A stretch of DNA of 64,000 nucleotides, from the NCBI RefSeq assembly GCF_040802235.1, contig NC_133166.1, positions 116,078,991-116,142,990 of the forward strand, written 5' to 3'. Position numbers and translations under genes: made by a program. The stretch is from Manis javanica (Eukaryota > Chordata > Mammalia > Pholidota > Manidae). Numbering within the stretch: the stretch's first letter is position 1; each line of letters begins with the position of its first letter. Shown in pieces: positions 47,996 through 60,244 of this stretch. The notes beneath the pieces were generated by a model, which saw nothing but the letters and a program-made list of their open reading frames with translations, was not told where the DNA came from and ran no database searches.

Positions 47996-48469
47996 TGATA
48001 TAGTGGTAACTGAGTTTTTACTTTGTACAAAAGATGACAAAAAGTTGAGCAGCAAAGCTCAGCTGTAAGCAGAGTGAAGGCCACAGGCTTTCCAGTCCAC
48101 CCCCGTCTTTCTGAGGTTATTATCCTGTGTCTTCATGCAGTTCCTCTGAGATTTGTGTTGTTTTTCACTCTTTACCTTCTAGGCTAAAGTTGCCGTGGTG
48201 TGGTATAAATTTAGAGGTTCTCTTCTGGCTTTCTGGATTTTAAGAGGCATCTGTGGTTCACAGAGGAGTTAGGCTCACCTATTATCGATGCCTGGTTGGT
48301 TGGTTGGGGCTGACTTACATGAGATGGTCAAAGGCTTTTTACAGAACCCGGTCCTGGGTGGGAAGCAGTTCTCTTTCTAGATTTCCATCATAGGCTCTGA
48401 TAGAATCTGGACCTGAGTACCACCTTTCGAGTAAGCCCACCTACCATCACAGAGAGACCTAGGTTTCAT

Positions 48470-48790
48470 CTTACTTAGGCTACAAGCATCCCCCAGAGGA
48501 CACGTCAGCAAGCCACAAGCCCACCTTTCCCCTGACCCCTCCCCTCAAAGAGCCGGCCAAAGACCCTGGCCATAAAAAGCTCTTAAGCTGTTAAGAGACT
48601 CTCTCTTTCCTTTGTTCTGCTGGCCAGGACAGAGGGGTCCCTCTCAGGTTCGGCAATAAACCTGCTTGGACGGTTGATTCCGCATCCCCTCTTTTTCTTT
48701 CATCTATCCCCTTTTTCTTTCAGGCTCAGGCTCTGGCTGGAGTCTAGCATTGGTATAGAGTCCACTGTTGGCCCTGCCGCCACCCCTCAG
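48470..48790 (+). mobile_element. ERV LTR 3' part
   Basis: The layout is U3-R-U5: TATA-like 'ccataaaaagctc' at about 48571, then 'gagactctctctttcc', AATAAA at about 48655 and a pyrimidine-rich U5. The style matches gammaretrovirus-like (ERV1) LTRs. No internal region follows. Confidence 0.6.
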
Positions 48791-49147
48791 GCTGAATGAA
48801 AGGCATTTGGAATAGAAAGGAGTCTTTGACAGGGACAACAACAAACGCACCAGGTCTTGAAGGAACAGCTGGAATATGAGCTGAGCCCATAACTTCTAAA
48901 AACAGGGATCAGAGCAGACACCACCTGTGACTCTGAAGGACAAGATGGATTCTATTTAGGGTTGTGCCCCACAACTTCAAGAGGGGCATGGTTACTGGGC
49001 CGTTTCCTGGACTCTGGGCTCGTAAGTGTCCATCTACTCTCAAAAGCCTGCAGCAATACTTAAGTTGACGAACACTTAAGATACAGCTATAGTGAGGTCA
49101 CAGAGAGTTTTGAATTCTTTATACATTGAAGTCCTATACATATAAGA

Positions 49148-49470
49148 CCTTTTTTTTGGTATCATTAATGTACAGTTATATGAGCAACATTATGGTTACT
49201 AGACTCCCCCCATTATCAAGTCCCCACCACATACCCCACTACAGTCACTGTCCATCAGCATAGTAAGATGCTATAGAGTCACTACTTGTCTTCTCTGTGT
49301 TGTACTGCCTTCCCTGTGCCCCCTACTTCATGTGTGCTAATCATAATGCCCATTTCTCCCCCTTATCCCTCCCTTCCCACCCATCCCCCACAGACCCTTT
49401 CCCTTTGGTAACTGTTAGTCCATTCTTGGGTTCTGTGAGTTGGCTGCTGTTTTGTTCCTTCAGTTTTTTC
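49148..49470 (-). mobile_element. Young L1 3' UTR fragment, antisense
   Basis: It starts with a T-run (the A-tail on the L1 strand), then 'ggtatcattaatgtacagttatatgagcaacat', and stops within the 3' UTR at 'gttttgttccttcag'. It is the same 3' UTR as in the neighbouring element and the one at 37.2-39.1 kb. Confidence 0.85.
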
Positions 49471-51375
49471 TTTTTTCCTTTTTTTTATTTTTTATTTTGG
49501 TATCATTAATCTACAATTACATGAAGAACATTATGTTTACTAGGCTCCCCGCTTCACCAAGTCCCCCCCACAAATCCCATTACAGTCACTGTCCATCAGC
49601 GTAGTAAGACGCTGTAGAATCACTACTTACTTGTCTTCTCTGTGTTGCACAGCCCTCCCCATGCCCCCCTCACATTATACATGCTAATCGTAATGCCCCC
49701 TTTCTTTTTCCCCTCTTATCCCTCCCTCCTTCCCACCCATCATCCCCAGTCCCTTTCCTTTGGTAACTGTTAGTCCATTCTTGGGTTCTGTGATTCTGCT
49801 ACTGTTTTGTTCCTTTAGTTTTTCTTTGTTCTTATACTCCACATATGAGTGAAATCATTTGATCCTTGTCTTTCTCCACCTGGCTTATTTCACTGAGCAT
49901 AATACCCTCTAGCTCCATCCATGTTGTTGCAAATGGTAGGATTTGTTTTCTTCTTATGGCTGAATAATATCCCATTGTGTATATGTACCACATTTTCTTC
50001 ATTCATTCATCTACTGATGGACACTTAGGTTGCTTCCATTTCTTGGCTATTGTAAATAGTGCTGCGATAAACATAGGGGTACATATGTCTTTTTCAAACT
50101 GGGCTGCTGCATTCTTAGGGTAAATTCCTAGAAGTGGAGTTCCTGGGTCAAATGGTAGGTCTGTTTTGAGCATTTTGATGAACCTCCATACTGCTTTCCA
50201 CAATGGTTGAACTAGTTTACATTCCCACCAGCAGTGTAGGAGGGTTCCCCTTTCTCCGCATCCTCGCCAACATTTGTTCTTGTCTTTTTGATGTTGGCCA
50301 TCCTAACTGGTGTGAGGTGATATCTCAATGTGGATTTAATTGGCATTTCTCTGATGATTAGCGATGTGGAGCATCTTTTCATGTGCCTGCTGGCCATCTG
50401 AATTTCTTCTTTGGAGAAGTGTCTGTTCAGCTCCTTTGCCATTTTTTAATTGGATTATTTGCTTTTTGTTTGTTGAAGCACGTGAGCTCTTTATATAATT
50501 TGGATGTCAACCCCTCATTGGATATGTCATTTATGAATATATTCTCCCATACTGTAGGATGCCTTTTTGTTCTACTGATGGTGTCCTTTGCTGTACAGAA
50601 GCTTTTTAGTTTGATATAGTCCCACTTGTTCATTTTTGCTTTTGTTTCCCTTGCCCGGGGAGATATGTTCATGAAGAAGTTGCTAATGTTTATGTCCAAG
50701 AGATTTTTGCCTATGTTTTTTCCTAAGAGTTTTATAGTTTCATGACTAACATTCAGGTCTTTAATCCATTTTGAGTTTACTTTTGTGTATGGGGTTAGAC
50801 AACAGTCCAGTTTCATTCTCTTACATGTAGCTGTCCAGTTTTGCCAACACCAGCTGTTGAAGAGGCTGTCATTTCCCCATTGTATATCCATGGCTCCTTT
50901 ATATTAATTGACCATATATGCTTGGGTTAACATCTGGCCTCTCTATTCTGTTCCACTGGTCAATGGGTCTGTTCTTGTACCAGTACCAAATTGTCTTGAT
51001 TACTGTGGCTTTGTAGTAGAGCTTGAAGTTGGGAACCAAGATCCCCCCAGTTTTATTATTCCTTCTCAGGATTGCTTTGTCTATTCGGTGTCTTTTGTGG
51101 TTCCATATGAATTTTAGAACTATTTGTTCTAGTTTGTTGAAGAATGCTGTTGATATTTTGATAGGGATTGCATTGAATCTGTAGATTGCTTTAGGCAGGA
51201 TGGCCATTTGACAATATTAATTCTTCCTACCCAAGAGCATGGGATGAATTTCCACTTATTAGTGTCCTCTTTAATTTCTCTTAAGAGTGTCTTACAGTTT
51301 TCAGGGTATAGGTCTTTCACTTCCTTGGTTAGGTTTATTCCTAGGTATTTTATTATTTTTGATGTAATTACATAC
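49471..51375 (-). mobile_element. Young L1, 5'-truncated, antisense
   Basis: A T-rich tail at 49471-49498 is followed by the 3' UTR and ORF2 on the minus strand: the C-terminal part near 50003-50203, the RNase-H/linker-like region at 50212-50891, and the RT end at 50899-51377 with [21 protein letters not shown]. Several frame breaks and stops separate the pieces. It inserted next to an identical-type 3' UTR fragment and abuts older L1 DNA at its truncated end. Confidence 0.85.
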
Positions 51376-51690
51376 AAGTCCTTTGTTGAATAGTTGATTT
51401 GTAAATATTTTCTCCCAGTCTGTGGCTTGTCTTTTTATTCTCTTAACAATGTCTTTTGAAGAGCAGAAGTTCTTCATTTTGATGAAATCCAAATTATCAC
51501 TTTTTCTTTTATGCTCTTATTGTTGTTTCTAAGAAATCTTTGCCTAATGCAAGACCACAAAGATTTTTCTCCTAAATTTTCTTCTAGTTTTTTAGTTTTA
51601 AGTTTTACACTTAGGTTTGTGATCCATTTTGAATTCATTTTGATATATGAATTGTGAGACATATGGCCTGAAGTTACTTAATTTCCCAAA
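51376..51690 (-). mobile_element. Older L1 ORF2 fragment, antisense
   Basis: It encodes on the minus strand a diverged copy of the ORF2 segment DFIKMKNFCSSKDIVKR. The same domain lies in the adjacent young element, so this is a second, older L1 copy. Confidence 0.7.
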
Positions 51691-52029
51691 ATATATTTTT
51701 CTTAAACAGCTGTTTTGTCTGTTCAAATTTCTATAAGTAAATGTCACTTCAGTCACTCATTACTCTAAAGCCTCTAAAGAAAACTGGCCATTTGGCCTTG
51801 GGACTCTGTGGAAACAGGTTTTGTGTACCTGGGTGATAGGCTCCCCTGGAGATACTGCCCACCCGCTGCCAAACACACTGGAGACGTGTTCACGTGTGAC
51901 ACAAATAAACAACTTTACCATTTGTCAAGAGACCAGACAAGCAGTACTGAAGAATGCATACATGAATTACAAGAAGGCTTGAAACAGAGTAATACAATTT
52001 GGATATCTAATCAATTTTAAAAGGTGAAT

Positions 52030-52815
52030 ATGTGGTAAAGAGGGTGGCATGTCAGAATTAAGCATTTTTATAGTAATGCATCACTACAAACCTATGGAAA
52101 GGATAGCCTTTGCTTTAGAATTAACCATCTCATCTCTGAAAAGGATCGATTATCTATACGTCTTAATAAGGACTTTCTACTTCACTGTTTCTATGCAATA
52201 TTTAATTGTGTCTGGTAGTTTTTTTAATTGGATTCCAGGTACTGTGAATTTTACTTTTTTGGGCCCGGTCGAAGGTACTCTAGGACTAACCTCACCTCAC
52301 TGCCTGGGCAAAGCCCTTCTGGGTACTCTACCTGATTCCCATGAATCATGAGTTTTTCTCCTCTGGCCGGTGGCATCCCATTCCTGTGTGAGCTCTGGGA
52401 GTTCCCCCTTCCACTGCCCTGTGGCGGCTATTTCCCCAGGCCGGATAATGTCCGTATACTCGTGCACCGATCAGCCAACTCACTGAAGACCTGAGGCAGG
52501 GCCTCTGCGGGTGTTCGGAGTCCTCTCGTCTCATCGTGCAGAGGTGCCCCCCAGCCGCCCCGGTCTCCTGGCTCCTTCTGCCTGGGCCCTCCCTCACTGT
52601 GCTGTGGCCTGGACACTTTCTCTAGATAGTAAGCTGGGAGAATTGCACGGCTCCCCTTGTTTCTTCCCTGCCTCTCATGCTTCACGGTCCTTTATTGCCT
52701 GATGATCAATATCTTAAAAACTGCTGTTTTTTTTGTTTTGTCTGGTGGTTTAGTTGCTGGTGTTTAGGTGGCATGGTAAATCCCGTCCCTGTTGCCACCT
52801 CTTTGCTGGAAGTGG
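52030..52815 (-). mobile_element. Old L1M 3' UTR relic, antisense
   Basis: Landmarks near the right end, 'attgcctgatgatcaatatctt', 'tgttttgtctggtggtttagttg' and 'aggtggcatggtaaatcccgtccctgttgcc', are the antisense L1M 3' UTR pattern. The left part is less certain. Confidence 0.55.
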
Positions 52816-53334
52816 AAATTTAATGTATTTACATTTACTTCATCTATAGTTCCATGCAACAAGTGAGTCAATAATACTGATATGATTTAATGGCCAGAAT
52901 CAAAGAATACATTCACAATCACCTTCTTTCAGGACATGTTAACTTTTTCTCTTTTTGTTTATCAAAATGGACTCATGCCTCTTCATATTTATTACATGTC
53001 AGTTGATATTGGTCAATAGTCCCCTTTTGATGGTCAAACATTTTCACTTTGGTCAGTGGGGGCCCCTCTTAGTATGGTTGTTGTTAATTCAACTCAACTC
53101 TGTCTTTCAAAATTTCCTTCTCTAATGGCACACTAAGATTTTCCAGGCTCCCCTTGTCCTCAGTCTATTGCTCCAGTTCTTCTGAAGACAAGGCTATGTC
53201 AAACTGTGGTGGTAAAAAGACCATGTATTTGAAAACTTTGAAACACGGCTTTTACAATTTTTCTTAAGATCTGTATGCAGAGATTCACCATCAAGGCAAA
53301 ACACCAATAGCAGCTGGAGAGTATCCCATCTCAA

Positions 53335-54030
53335 GTTTTTTTTAAAAATCAACTTTACCGATATATAATTTACATACTATAAAATGAACTCATTTAAGTG
53401 TACAGCTCAATGAGCTTTGACAAGTGTAACCACAACCATCATCAAGACAGAGGCCATTTCTGTTGCCCCCCCTAGGCTCCCTGTGTCCCTCTGCATCACT
53501 ACCCTGCAAACCTGCTTCCTGTCACTTTAAACTAGTTGTGGCTTTCCAGACTATCATATAAATGAAATCCTACCAAAGTATACAAGTCTCTTATGTCTGG
53601 CTTCTTTTTCTTGAGATATTTCTGAGATTCATCCACATTGCTATGTGTGTCAGTAGTTTACTCCTTTTTGTTGCTGAGTAATATTCTATTGTATGGTTAT
53701 ACAACAATTTGTTTATCTGTGATATGTGTCCAGTTTGGAGCTATTATGAATATTATGAAAAAAGCTGCTCTGAACATTATTGTACAAGGCTTTGTGTGGA
53801 TATATGTTTTCATTTATCTTGGGTAAATACCTAGAAGTAAAATTACTAAGTCATATGGTAAATATATGTTTAACTTCCTAAGAAACTGCAAAATTGTTCT
53901 CCATTGTTATCATTTCATAATCACACCACCAGTGTATGAGAGTTGTTGCTCCACACCCTTGCCTAGACTTGGTATTGTTCGGACTCTTTAACACATCAAT
54001 TTTACAGATTTTCTTTTAAATGGGTACCCT
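53335..54030 (-). mobile_element. Old L1 3'-end relic, antisense
   Basis: It reads 'actttaccgatatataatttacatactataaaat', 'gtgtacagctcaatgagctttgacaa', 'ttgctgagtaatattctattgtatgg' and 'gaacattattgtacaaggc'. This is the L1M 3' UTR and ORF2 end on the minus strand, with many frame breaks. Confidence 0.8.
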
Positions 54031-54353
54031 CAAGATTCTTCCCCACCCCTCCATAAATCATTTGGGCACCCACAAAGGAGGAAGGCACTTGGTCTCAACA
54101 CCACACAAACTTCAGAAGGCTGCTCACGCACAGTTGGGAAGGCAACTGAAGGGCACATTTTGAAAACAAAGAATAATAGTAATAATGAAATTGAAAGGAG
54201 AGTTACAAATACATTTGAAAGGAAAGGAAGTTGCTATATTGTTCCAAACAAGAAAAACGATGACATTATAAATCTGTAAATGATTCATAATTTAAGGGAA
54301 TAAATATGTATGAGCCTTTCTATTAATCGGGAATTTATTTTGGTATACAGGCT

Positions 54354-54720
54354 TGTTATGGCCTGAACTGTGTCCTCCCAAAATTTGTATGTTCAAGTCT
54401 CAACCCCCAGTACCTCAAAATGTCACTGTATTTGGAGATAAGGTCTTTAAAGGGTGGTTAAGTTAAACAGAGGCCATTTGGGTGGGGTTCTAATCTCATC
54501 TGCCTAGTGTCCCTGCATGAAGAGGAAGAGATGCCAGGGGTGGTCATGTAAAGAGGCTGCAAGGTGGTGGCCATCTGCGAGCCAAGGAAACGGGCCTCAG
54601 AAGAACCTGTCCTAGCTGGCGCCTCGAACTTCCAGCCTCTAGAAATGAGAGAAAATAAATTTGTTGTTTAAGCCACTCAGTCAGTGGTATTTTATTTTTG
54701 CAGCCTTGGCACACTGATAT
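54354..54720 (+). mobile_element. MLT1-type MaLR LTR
   Basis: It starts TGTTATGGCCTGAACTGTGTCC, continues with 'ctgtatttggagataagg', 'gaagaggaagagatgcc' and 'cttccagcctctagaaatgagag', then AATAAA and 'gtttaagccactcagtcagtgg'. These are sense MLT1 landmarks. Confidence 0.85.
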
Positions 54721-54824
54721 ATAAAGTTCTACTGATTGTAATATTTGTTGCTGGATCCAGCTGGGCCTGAAGATGGAAGCTACGTCTGGTCCACTGAGAA
54801 GACCCAGTGCTGCCATTTCCCAGC

Positions 54825-54950
54825 AGTATGACTTTGGAAAGCTAAATTGTACCCAGTAATAATTATACTTCAGTTTTTTGGGGGGGATGAAAGCATATAA
54901 GTGAATCATCCAGCACCTGGCACATGGCAGGTGATAAAAAAACATTAGGT
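54825..54950 (+). repeat. MIR SINE fragment
   Basis: Degraded sense MIR with the tail 'atcatccagcacctggcacatggcaggtg'. Confidence 0.5.
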
Positions 54951-55029
54951 CATTTCTATTTCCCCCTAGACCATATATTATTTATAATAACCCTTGTATT
55001 TATGCTGCATCTTAACTGTAGTCATACAA

Positions 55030-55170
55030 TCTATTTTTCATATTTTTTCTAATTAATAGGCAAGGCAGAGGTTAGTATTTCTAATTCATATACTAAAAGA
55101 CTGAGGACAAGTACAGTGAGTTGTTGGCGGTCACACATTAACAGAGTCAGGAGGCAGGCCTGATTTTTCC
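55030..55170 (-). repeat. MIR SINE fragment
   Basis: Antisense MIR-like: 'ctgaggacaagtacagtgagttgttggcggtcacaca' then 'gagtcaggaggcaggcctg'. Confidence 0.5.
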
Positions 55171-56149
55171 TAGGCTGCCTGTGGCTTCCGTTTGTAACCT
55201 CATTGCCACCTGGTGAAATGTGCCAGGCTACCTGTCCTACACCAAACGGCCTCTGCTATTGTGCCTTTAGAATTGTTCTTTAATGATTTCCCTGTCTCCC
55301 TCTGTTGGGTCGGACAGCCAACTGCCCATCTGTAGCAGTCCTGCCGCTCCGTGGTAATTTGTTGTTTCGTAGTGGCTCTGGCCTTGGAAATCAGATCCCA
55401 CATGGTACAAATGTTTGTGAAACAGTATCAGTAGGCTTTGAGGCGGGTCGGATTCCAGGAGCTCTGTTCTTCCAAATGCCCTATTGATTTTAACTACTCA
55501 GAGGCCTTCAGGGCTCCCTTTTTGGGTGTGGGAAGCCAGCTGCTCATTGTGTAGCACCCTGACCTCCTGCCCACTCCCAGCACAATCTCACTAACAGCTG
55601 TGGCATATCAGTGCTTACTGAACAAATGGTCTAGTAGGTTGAGAATTACCAGGTTTGAGGATGTCCCCAATTGTGACACCAAAAATTCTCTGCAAAGTCA
55701 CCTGGGACACCAGTCTCTAGGCCCAGTGGACAATTTTCAATGGCTATGGGATTGCGGAAGAAAGAAACCAAGAACAGCTCCAAGGTCTCTAGCCTGAGAA
55801 GTTGGAATGACAGAGTTACTATTAGCTGGGTAGGAGCAGATTTAAGGACAGACCGGCAGCTTTGTTTTGGAGTCAGGACAGAGCTGTGGCTCGACGTAAA
55901 AATTTGGGAGTTAGGCACATATCAATACTAGTTTAAAGCCAGTAGACCTGGAGGAATGAGCATAATTGCACAAGGAAAGGAGCATAACTGGAGAAAAGAG
56001 TGGAGCCCTGAGGAACTTCAATGTGTAGAATTTGGGAGGTGAAGAAGAACCGTTAGGGAGGCTAAGAAAGGGTGGCTAATGTGGTGAGAGGAAAGCAAAG
56101 GAAATGTTTTCAGAGCGGGCAGACATCAACTGTGCCAGATTCCATTGAC

Positions 56150-56400
56150 CATCTTGAGACTGCCACGCTGGAGAGGGCATCCACAGCCCACTGGGGCGCC
56201 GGCACAAGCCGGGACCCACGGGTGCCTTGCGGATGAGCCATCATGAACACTCGCCTCGCTGAGCCTTCAGACTGACTGAAGCCCTGACAGACACCTGACT
56301 GCAGCCGTGAGAGACTCCAGGACAGACCTGCCCAGTCAAGACCTCCCCAGATTCCTGACCCACAAAACCATGAGCAAAATAAACTGGCTGTTTTGAGCCA
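56150..56400 (+). mobile_element. LTR-like relic (MaLR-type 3' end)
   Basis: It has 'gactgcagccgtgagagactcc', 'agattcctgacccacaaaaccatgagcaaaataaact' and 'gttttgagccaggaag'. This is the 3'-end pattern of an old LTR, with an AATAAA-type signal. It hosts the L1 that begins at 56402. Confidence 0.5.
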
Positions 56401-56401
56401 G

Positions 56402-56874
56402 GAAGTTTTTTTTTTAAGGTATTATTGATATTCACTCTTATGAAGGTTTCATATGAAAAAACAATGTGGTTACTACATTCACCCATGTTATTGTGTCCCC
56501 CCCACATACCCCATTGCAGTCACTGCCCATCAGTGTAGTAAGATGCCACAGAGTCACTATCTGCCTTCTCTGTGCTACACTGTTCCCATGAATCCCCCCA
56601 CACCATATGTACCAATCATAATACCCCTCAGTCCCCTTCTCCCTCCCTCCCCACCCACCCTCCCCCACCCCTCCCCCTTGGTAACCACTAGTCTCTTCTT
56701 GGAGTCTCTGAGTCTGCTGCTGTTTTGTTCCTTCAGTTTTGCTTCACTGTTATACTCCACAAATGAGGGAAATTATTTGGCACTAGTCTCTCTCCTCCTG
56801 GCTTATTTCACTGAGCATAATACCCTCCAGCTCCATCCATGTTGTTGCAAATGGTAGGATTTCTCTTTCTTATG
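56402..56874 (-). mobile_element. Young-type L1 3' UTR fragment, antisense, with TSD
   Basis: The T-rich tail at 56405-56414 is followed by the same 3' UTR as in the other young L1s, a diverged subfamily. The direct repeat TTGAGCCAG lies at 56393-56401 and 56875-56883. It is truncated soon after the ORF2 stop region. Confidence 0.8.
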
Positions 56875-57169
56875 TTGAGCCAGTAGGTTTTGAGGTAAAC
56901 TGTGAGATGTTTAAAGCAAGACTGACTCAAGGCTCCCGATGGCGGGCGCAATGGTCACGACGTGTTTGTTCACCATGGTGTCTTCAGGCACACAAATGCC
57001 GTGGACAGCCCAACCACTCAGGAAATACTTCCTAAATGAGTGTTTAATACTCGCCAACCCAGGGAAAAGAAAGGCAAAGGCCCGACTACATGGGTATTTG
57101 TCCTCCTTCTTGCCCAGAATCCAGCTATGCTTATTTTGGGAGAATCCCAAGACAGATAAGAAACAGAGG

Positions 57170-57800
57170 CTCTATCAGTCAGGATCCCATCAGGAGAAAA
57201 CATGCTTAATTTGTAATTTTAACAGTGATTTAATGTAAAAATTATGAACTACAACAGGTGATCGGAGTAAAGAGAAACTGGCTAGTAAGAAGTAAGAACT
57301 CTAAAGACAAAGCAGGCATAAGGGGCAGCCACTGTCCTCAGGGCTGAGGAAGAGGTCCAAGGAAGAGGCTCTCCACTGAAGGGCTGAAATCTAGACTGAG
57401 TTGGAGAGGGCATGGTCCAATTTACACTATTGCAGAGAAATTGCTGCATTGCCACACTGGCAGAATTTGCGGAAAATCTGCCTCGTAGGGCACCCGGGAT
57501 AGCGGTTCACGGGGAAGTGTCTCAGCAGGACTCTACTACAAAACTGCCTCAAGGGGGAAGGAGGGGAAGCAGCAGCTCCTGGGGCTGCTCACTGCAGGGC
57601 GCTGCGGGAGGCAAGGGAGAAACCAGGAAGGAAAACCCGTTTCTGATCATGTCCCTAGTGCCCCTGCTGACAAAGCTCAGTATCATGCCTGCTGTCAAAG
57701 GAAGGATATAAGGAGCCCAGATGCATTTTTGGAGAGCAGACAATGAAGTATGAATTTAGAGCTAAAAGGTAGTAAATTGATTTAACTGACACAATCTGGT
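57170..57800 (+). repeat. Interspersed repeat of unassigned family, copy B
   Basis: Collinear with 4440-5110. It begins 'tctatcagtcaggatcccatcagga', then an AT-rich part, 'ggctagtaagaagtaagaac', a GC-rich middle, and the end block 'gagagcagacaatgaag...gagctaaaaggtagtaaa...tgacacaatc'. Confidence 0.55.
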
Positions 57801-58029
57801 TCAAACATCCACAGAAATTCTACAGCTCAGGCACATTTTGCTGAAGGTGGCAAGTGCCAGTTTATCCCTGGCTTGAGACAAGTATGAAAACATAAAAACT
57901 AATTAATGGTAGTTAACTCCAACAGGGAGAAGTCTCAAGCTCAGGTTGGATAGCCAAGTAGTTTACAGGAAGGCATACAAAAGGCCAGGTATATGAAAAA
58001 ACAAATCCCTGGAAAAAATAAAACCACCT

Positions 58030-60171
58030 ATTTTTTTAATTGAACCACAGTATAAGCATATAGCATATAAAATTTATAATTCTGGATAGTTCAAAGATAA
58101 AATTTAAAAATAAACATTAAAAAATAGAAATCTTTAATTATTAAATTTTTCTTTCATAACCTGTTATTGCTTTGACTTGGAACCAGAAACCAGACATCTT
58201 TTTTTTTCTGCACCAAGATGTCAATGTCTGGCCACATATTTCCAGTTGCAATGTGTAGAACTGAATTCAATCTTGTATCCTTTAACTGGGATCAAAATTT
58301 AGTTTTACTCAATTTCTTAACAGAAAAGAGTTGTTCACAGACATTGGTGCTTCCAAACATGGACAGAATCTTTGCACAATGGTTTCTACATCTGGGGTAA
58401 CTCTTGCTGAGGGATTCGTAGAATTCCATTCCAGTGTCATATTTTGTTTTCAGTACTGTCTTACACTGCAGTTCAATAACTCACATTTGTAATTCTTCAT
58501 TAACACTACCAATGTTAATTGCGAAAGATGAGCAAAATAACCTAAGTTCATTTTTATAATGTTTGAAATCAAAGAACCTTTTTTGGAATCCAATCTTCAA
58601 CTCCACAGTTTTGGGGATGTATATTAAGCCATCAGTTTCATTTCTGAAAACTGATTTCAGTGTAGGAAAGTGAGCCAGATTATTTACTGCCAAATGAGTT
58701 TCCCAAAGATTCAGTTTTGCTAGGAAAGAGCAAGCTGAATCATACATTGTGTTATGACTTGCGAACGTCTTTGCAGAGAAATATTCAAAGTGTTTAGATG
58801 GTTTGTAATGTCTACCAAAAAGGCCAGGTCTCTGATCCAATCTTCCCTGGTGACTTGGGGAAGGGATCTGCCCTTGGATGACATGAGTAAGTCTCTCTCT
58901 TTTATCAATTCAAAAAATCTCTTCAGTACCGTGCCCTGACTAAGCTGCCTTACCTTTGTATAGTAAAGGGGATCACCATATTGTGCATTCAGTTCCTCAA
59001 GCAAGGCACTGACCTGCCTGTGGCTGGAGCCATGGGAGCATATCCAGTTCACTGTCTTAATCACTCCAACCATGACATGTTCTAGTTCTAACTTTTTAGT
59101 ACAAAACAATTCCTGGTGAATAATTCAGTGAATGGATTTAAGTTCTACATCCTTGAAAAGCATTTTGACCTTGGATTTAAGTGTTGCAACAAGTGGTCCT
59201 GTGTTATCAGACCATTGCAGCAGCACCATCTGTGGTCACACTTACTAATTTTGACCAGTCAGCATCAAACTTTTCAAGACTTTTCCCAACATACAAAAAC
59301 AAGTCATTTTCCAATGTTGGGTAGGCATGGGTATTATATTGAAAAGTTCTTCAGTGATGTCAAAATTCTCATCAACACCAGGGATAAATATAATTAACTG
59401 GCTTGTATTCTTTATATATATGTACTCATCAGCTGCAATAGAAAATGTCACAATTGATTTCACTTTTTCTTGCAACTTGTAAGTTCTCAGCCATATCTTG
59501 TACCCACTGAACAATAGTGTTTACGGTTAGACTTATGTTTGCAAATGCTGGTTTCTGTTCAGGACATATGATTTCTGCTGCGCTCAACAGACAATCTTGT
59601 ATAATCTCACCATCTGTGAAAGGTTTGGATGCCTGGGCAATTTTTTCACTTACTGTATAAATGCATTTCATAGCAGCATCAGTTATTTGCATTCAGTGAT
59701 AAATGCTGTAGAAAGTTTAGTCCTTTGTTTAGTTCATTAAGTTTTTCACCACACATCTTTTGCTGTATACCAGTCAAAATTCTATGGTTTGTTGGGTAAT
59801 GATGTCTTAAGTTGTATTATCTTGACACATAAAGTTTGAGATCTTAAACACACAGGACTATTTTTTATTTCCATAAAGAAATATACTTGCTCCCACTTTT
59901 CTTGAAATGTGCTATGCTCTCTCTGTCTTCTGTCTTCCCACTTTTGTTAGAGACATAGGTACAAAAAGAGAGTTCAATTTCTTTAATATAAGAGAAACAA
60001 CAGCACAAGTCTAATGAAAAATGGTAACTGACACTGCTTTTGAGGAGCAACCACAGACCCATTGTCACCAGATCTTCCTAATTTTGAAGCAAAGCCAGAC
60101 ATTGAATTTTAACACAAAATCAGCTGACTTTTAGGTGTTGTAAAATAAAGCAAAAATGTTAAGACACCGTG
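58030..60171 (-). mobile_element. Degraded hAT/Charlie transposon with GTF2IRD2-type transposase
   Basis: Minus-strand pieces in several frames follow the layout of the transposase found in GTF2IRD2 and Charlie8 elements. These are a BED-finger-like remnant near 59800-59900, the middle catalytic region (59429-59692 and 59245-59514), the conserved block with VNWICSHG, YGDPLYYTKVRQLSQGTVLKR and DLAFLVDITNHLN (58720-59109), and the hAT C-terminal dimerisation block with NSVLHIATGN (about 58220-58340, broken by stops). The right end at 60171-60150 on the minus strand reads CACGGTGTCTTAAC, like a Charlie terminal repeat. The left terminal repeat is not clear. Multiple stops and frameshifts make it a fossil. 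It lies right after exon 3 of the FAU-like gene. Confidence 0.8.
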
Positions 60172-60244
60172 AAGAACAAAGAGAGTATGTTTCAGGATCA
60201 TGAATAGCCCCTGGGCACAGCATGGCCTGTGTAGTCCCACTCAC

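Noticed and set aside
58481-59692. Possible functional GTF2IRD2-like host gene
   Set aside because: The homologous segments lie in different frames with stops between them, so it is a transposon or pseudogene relic.
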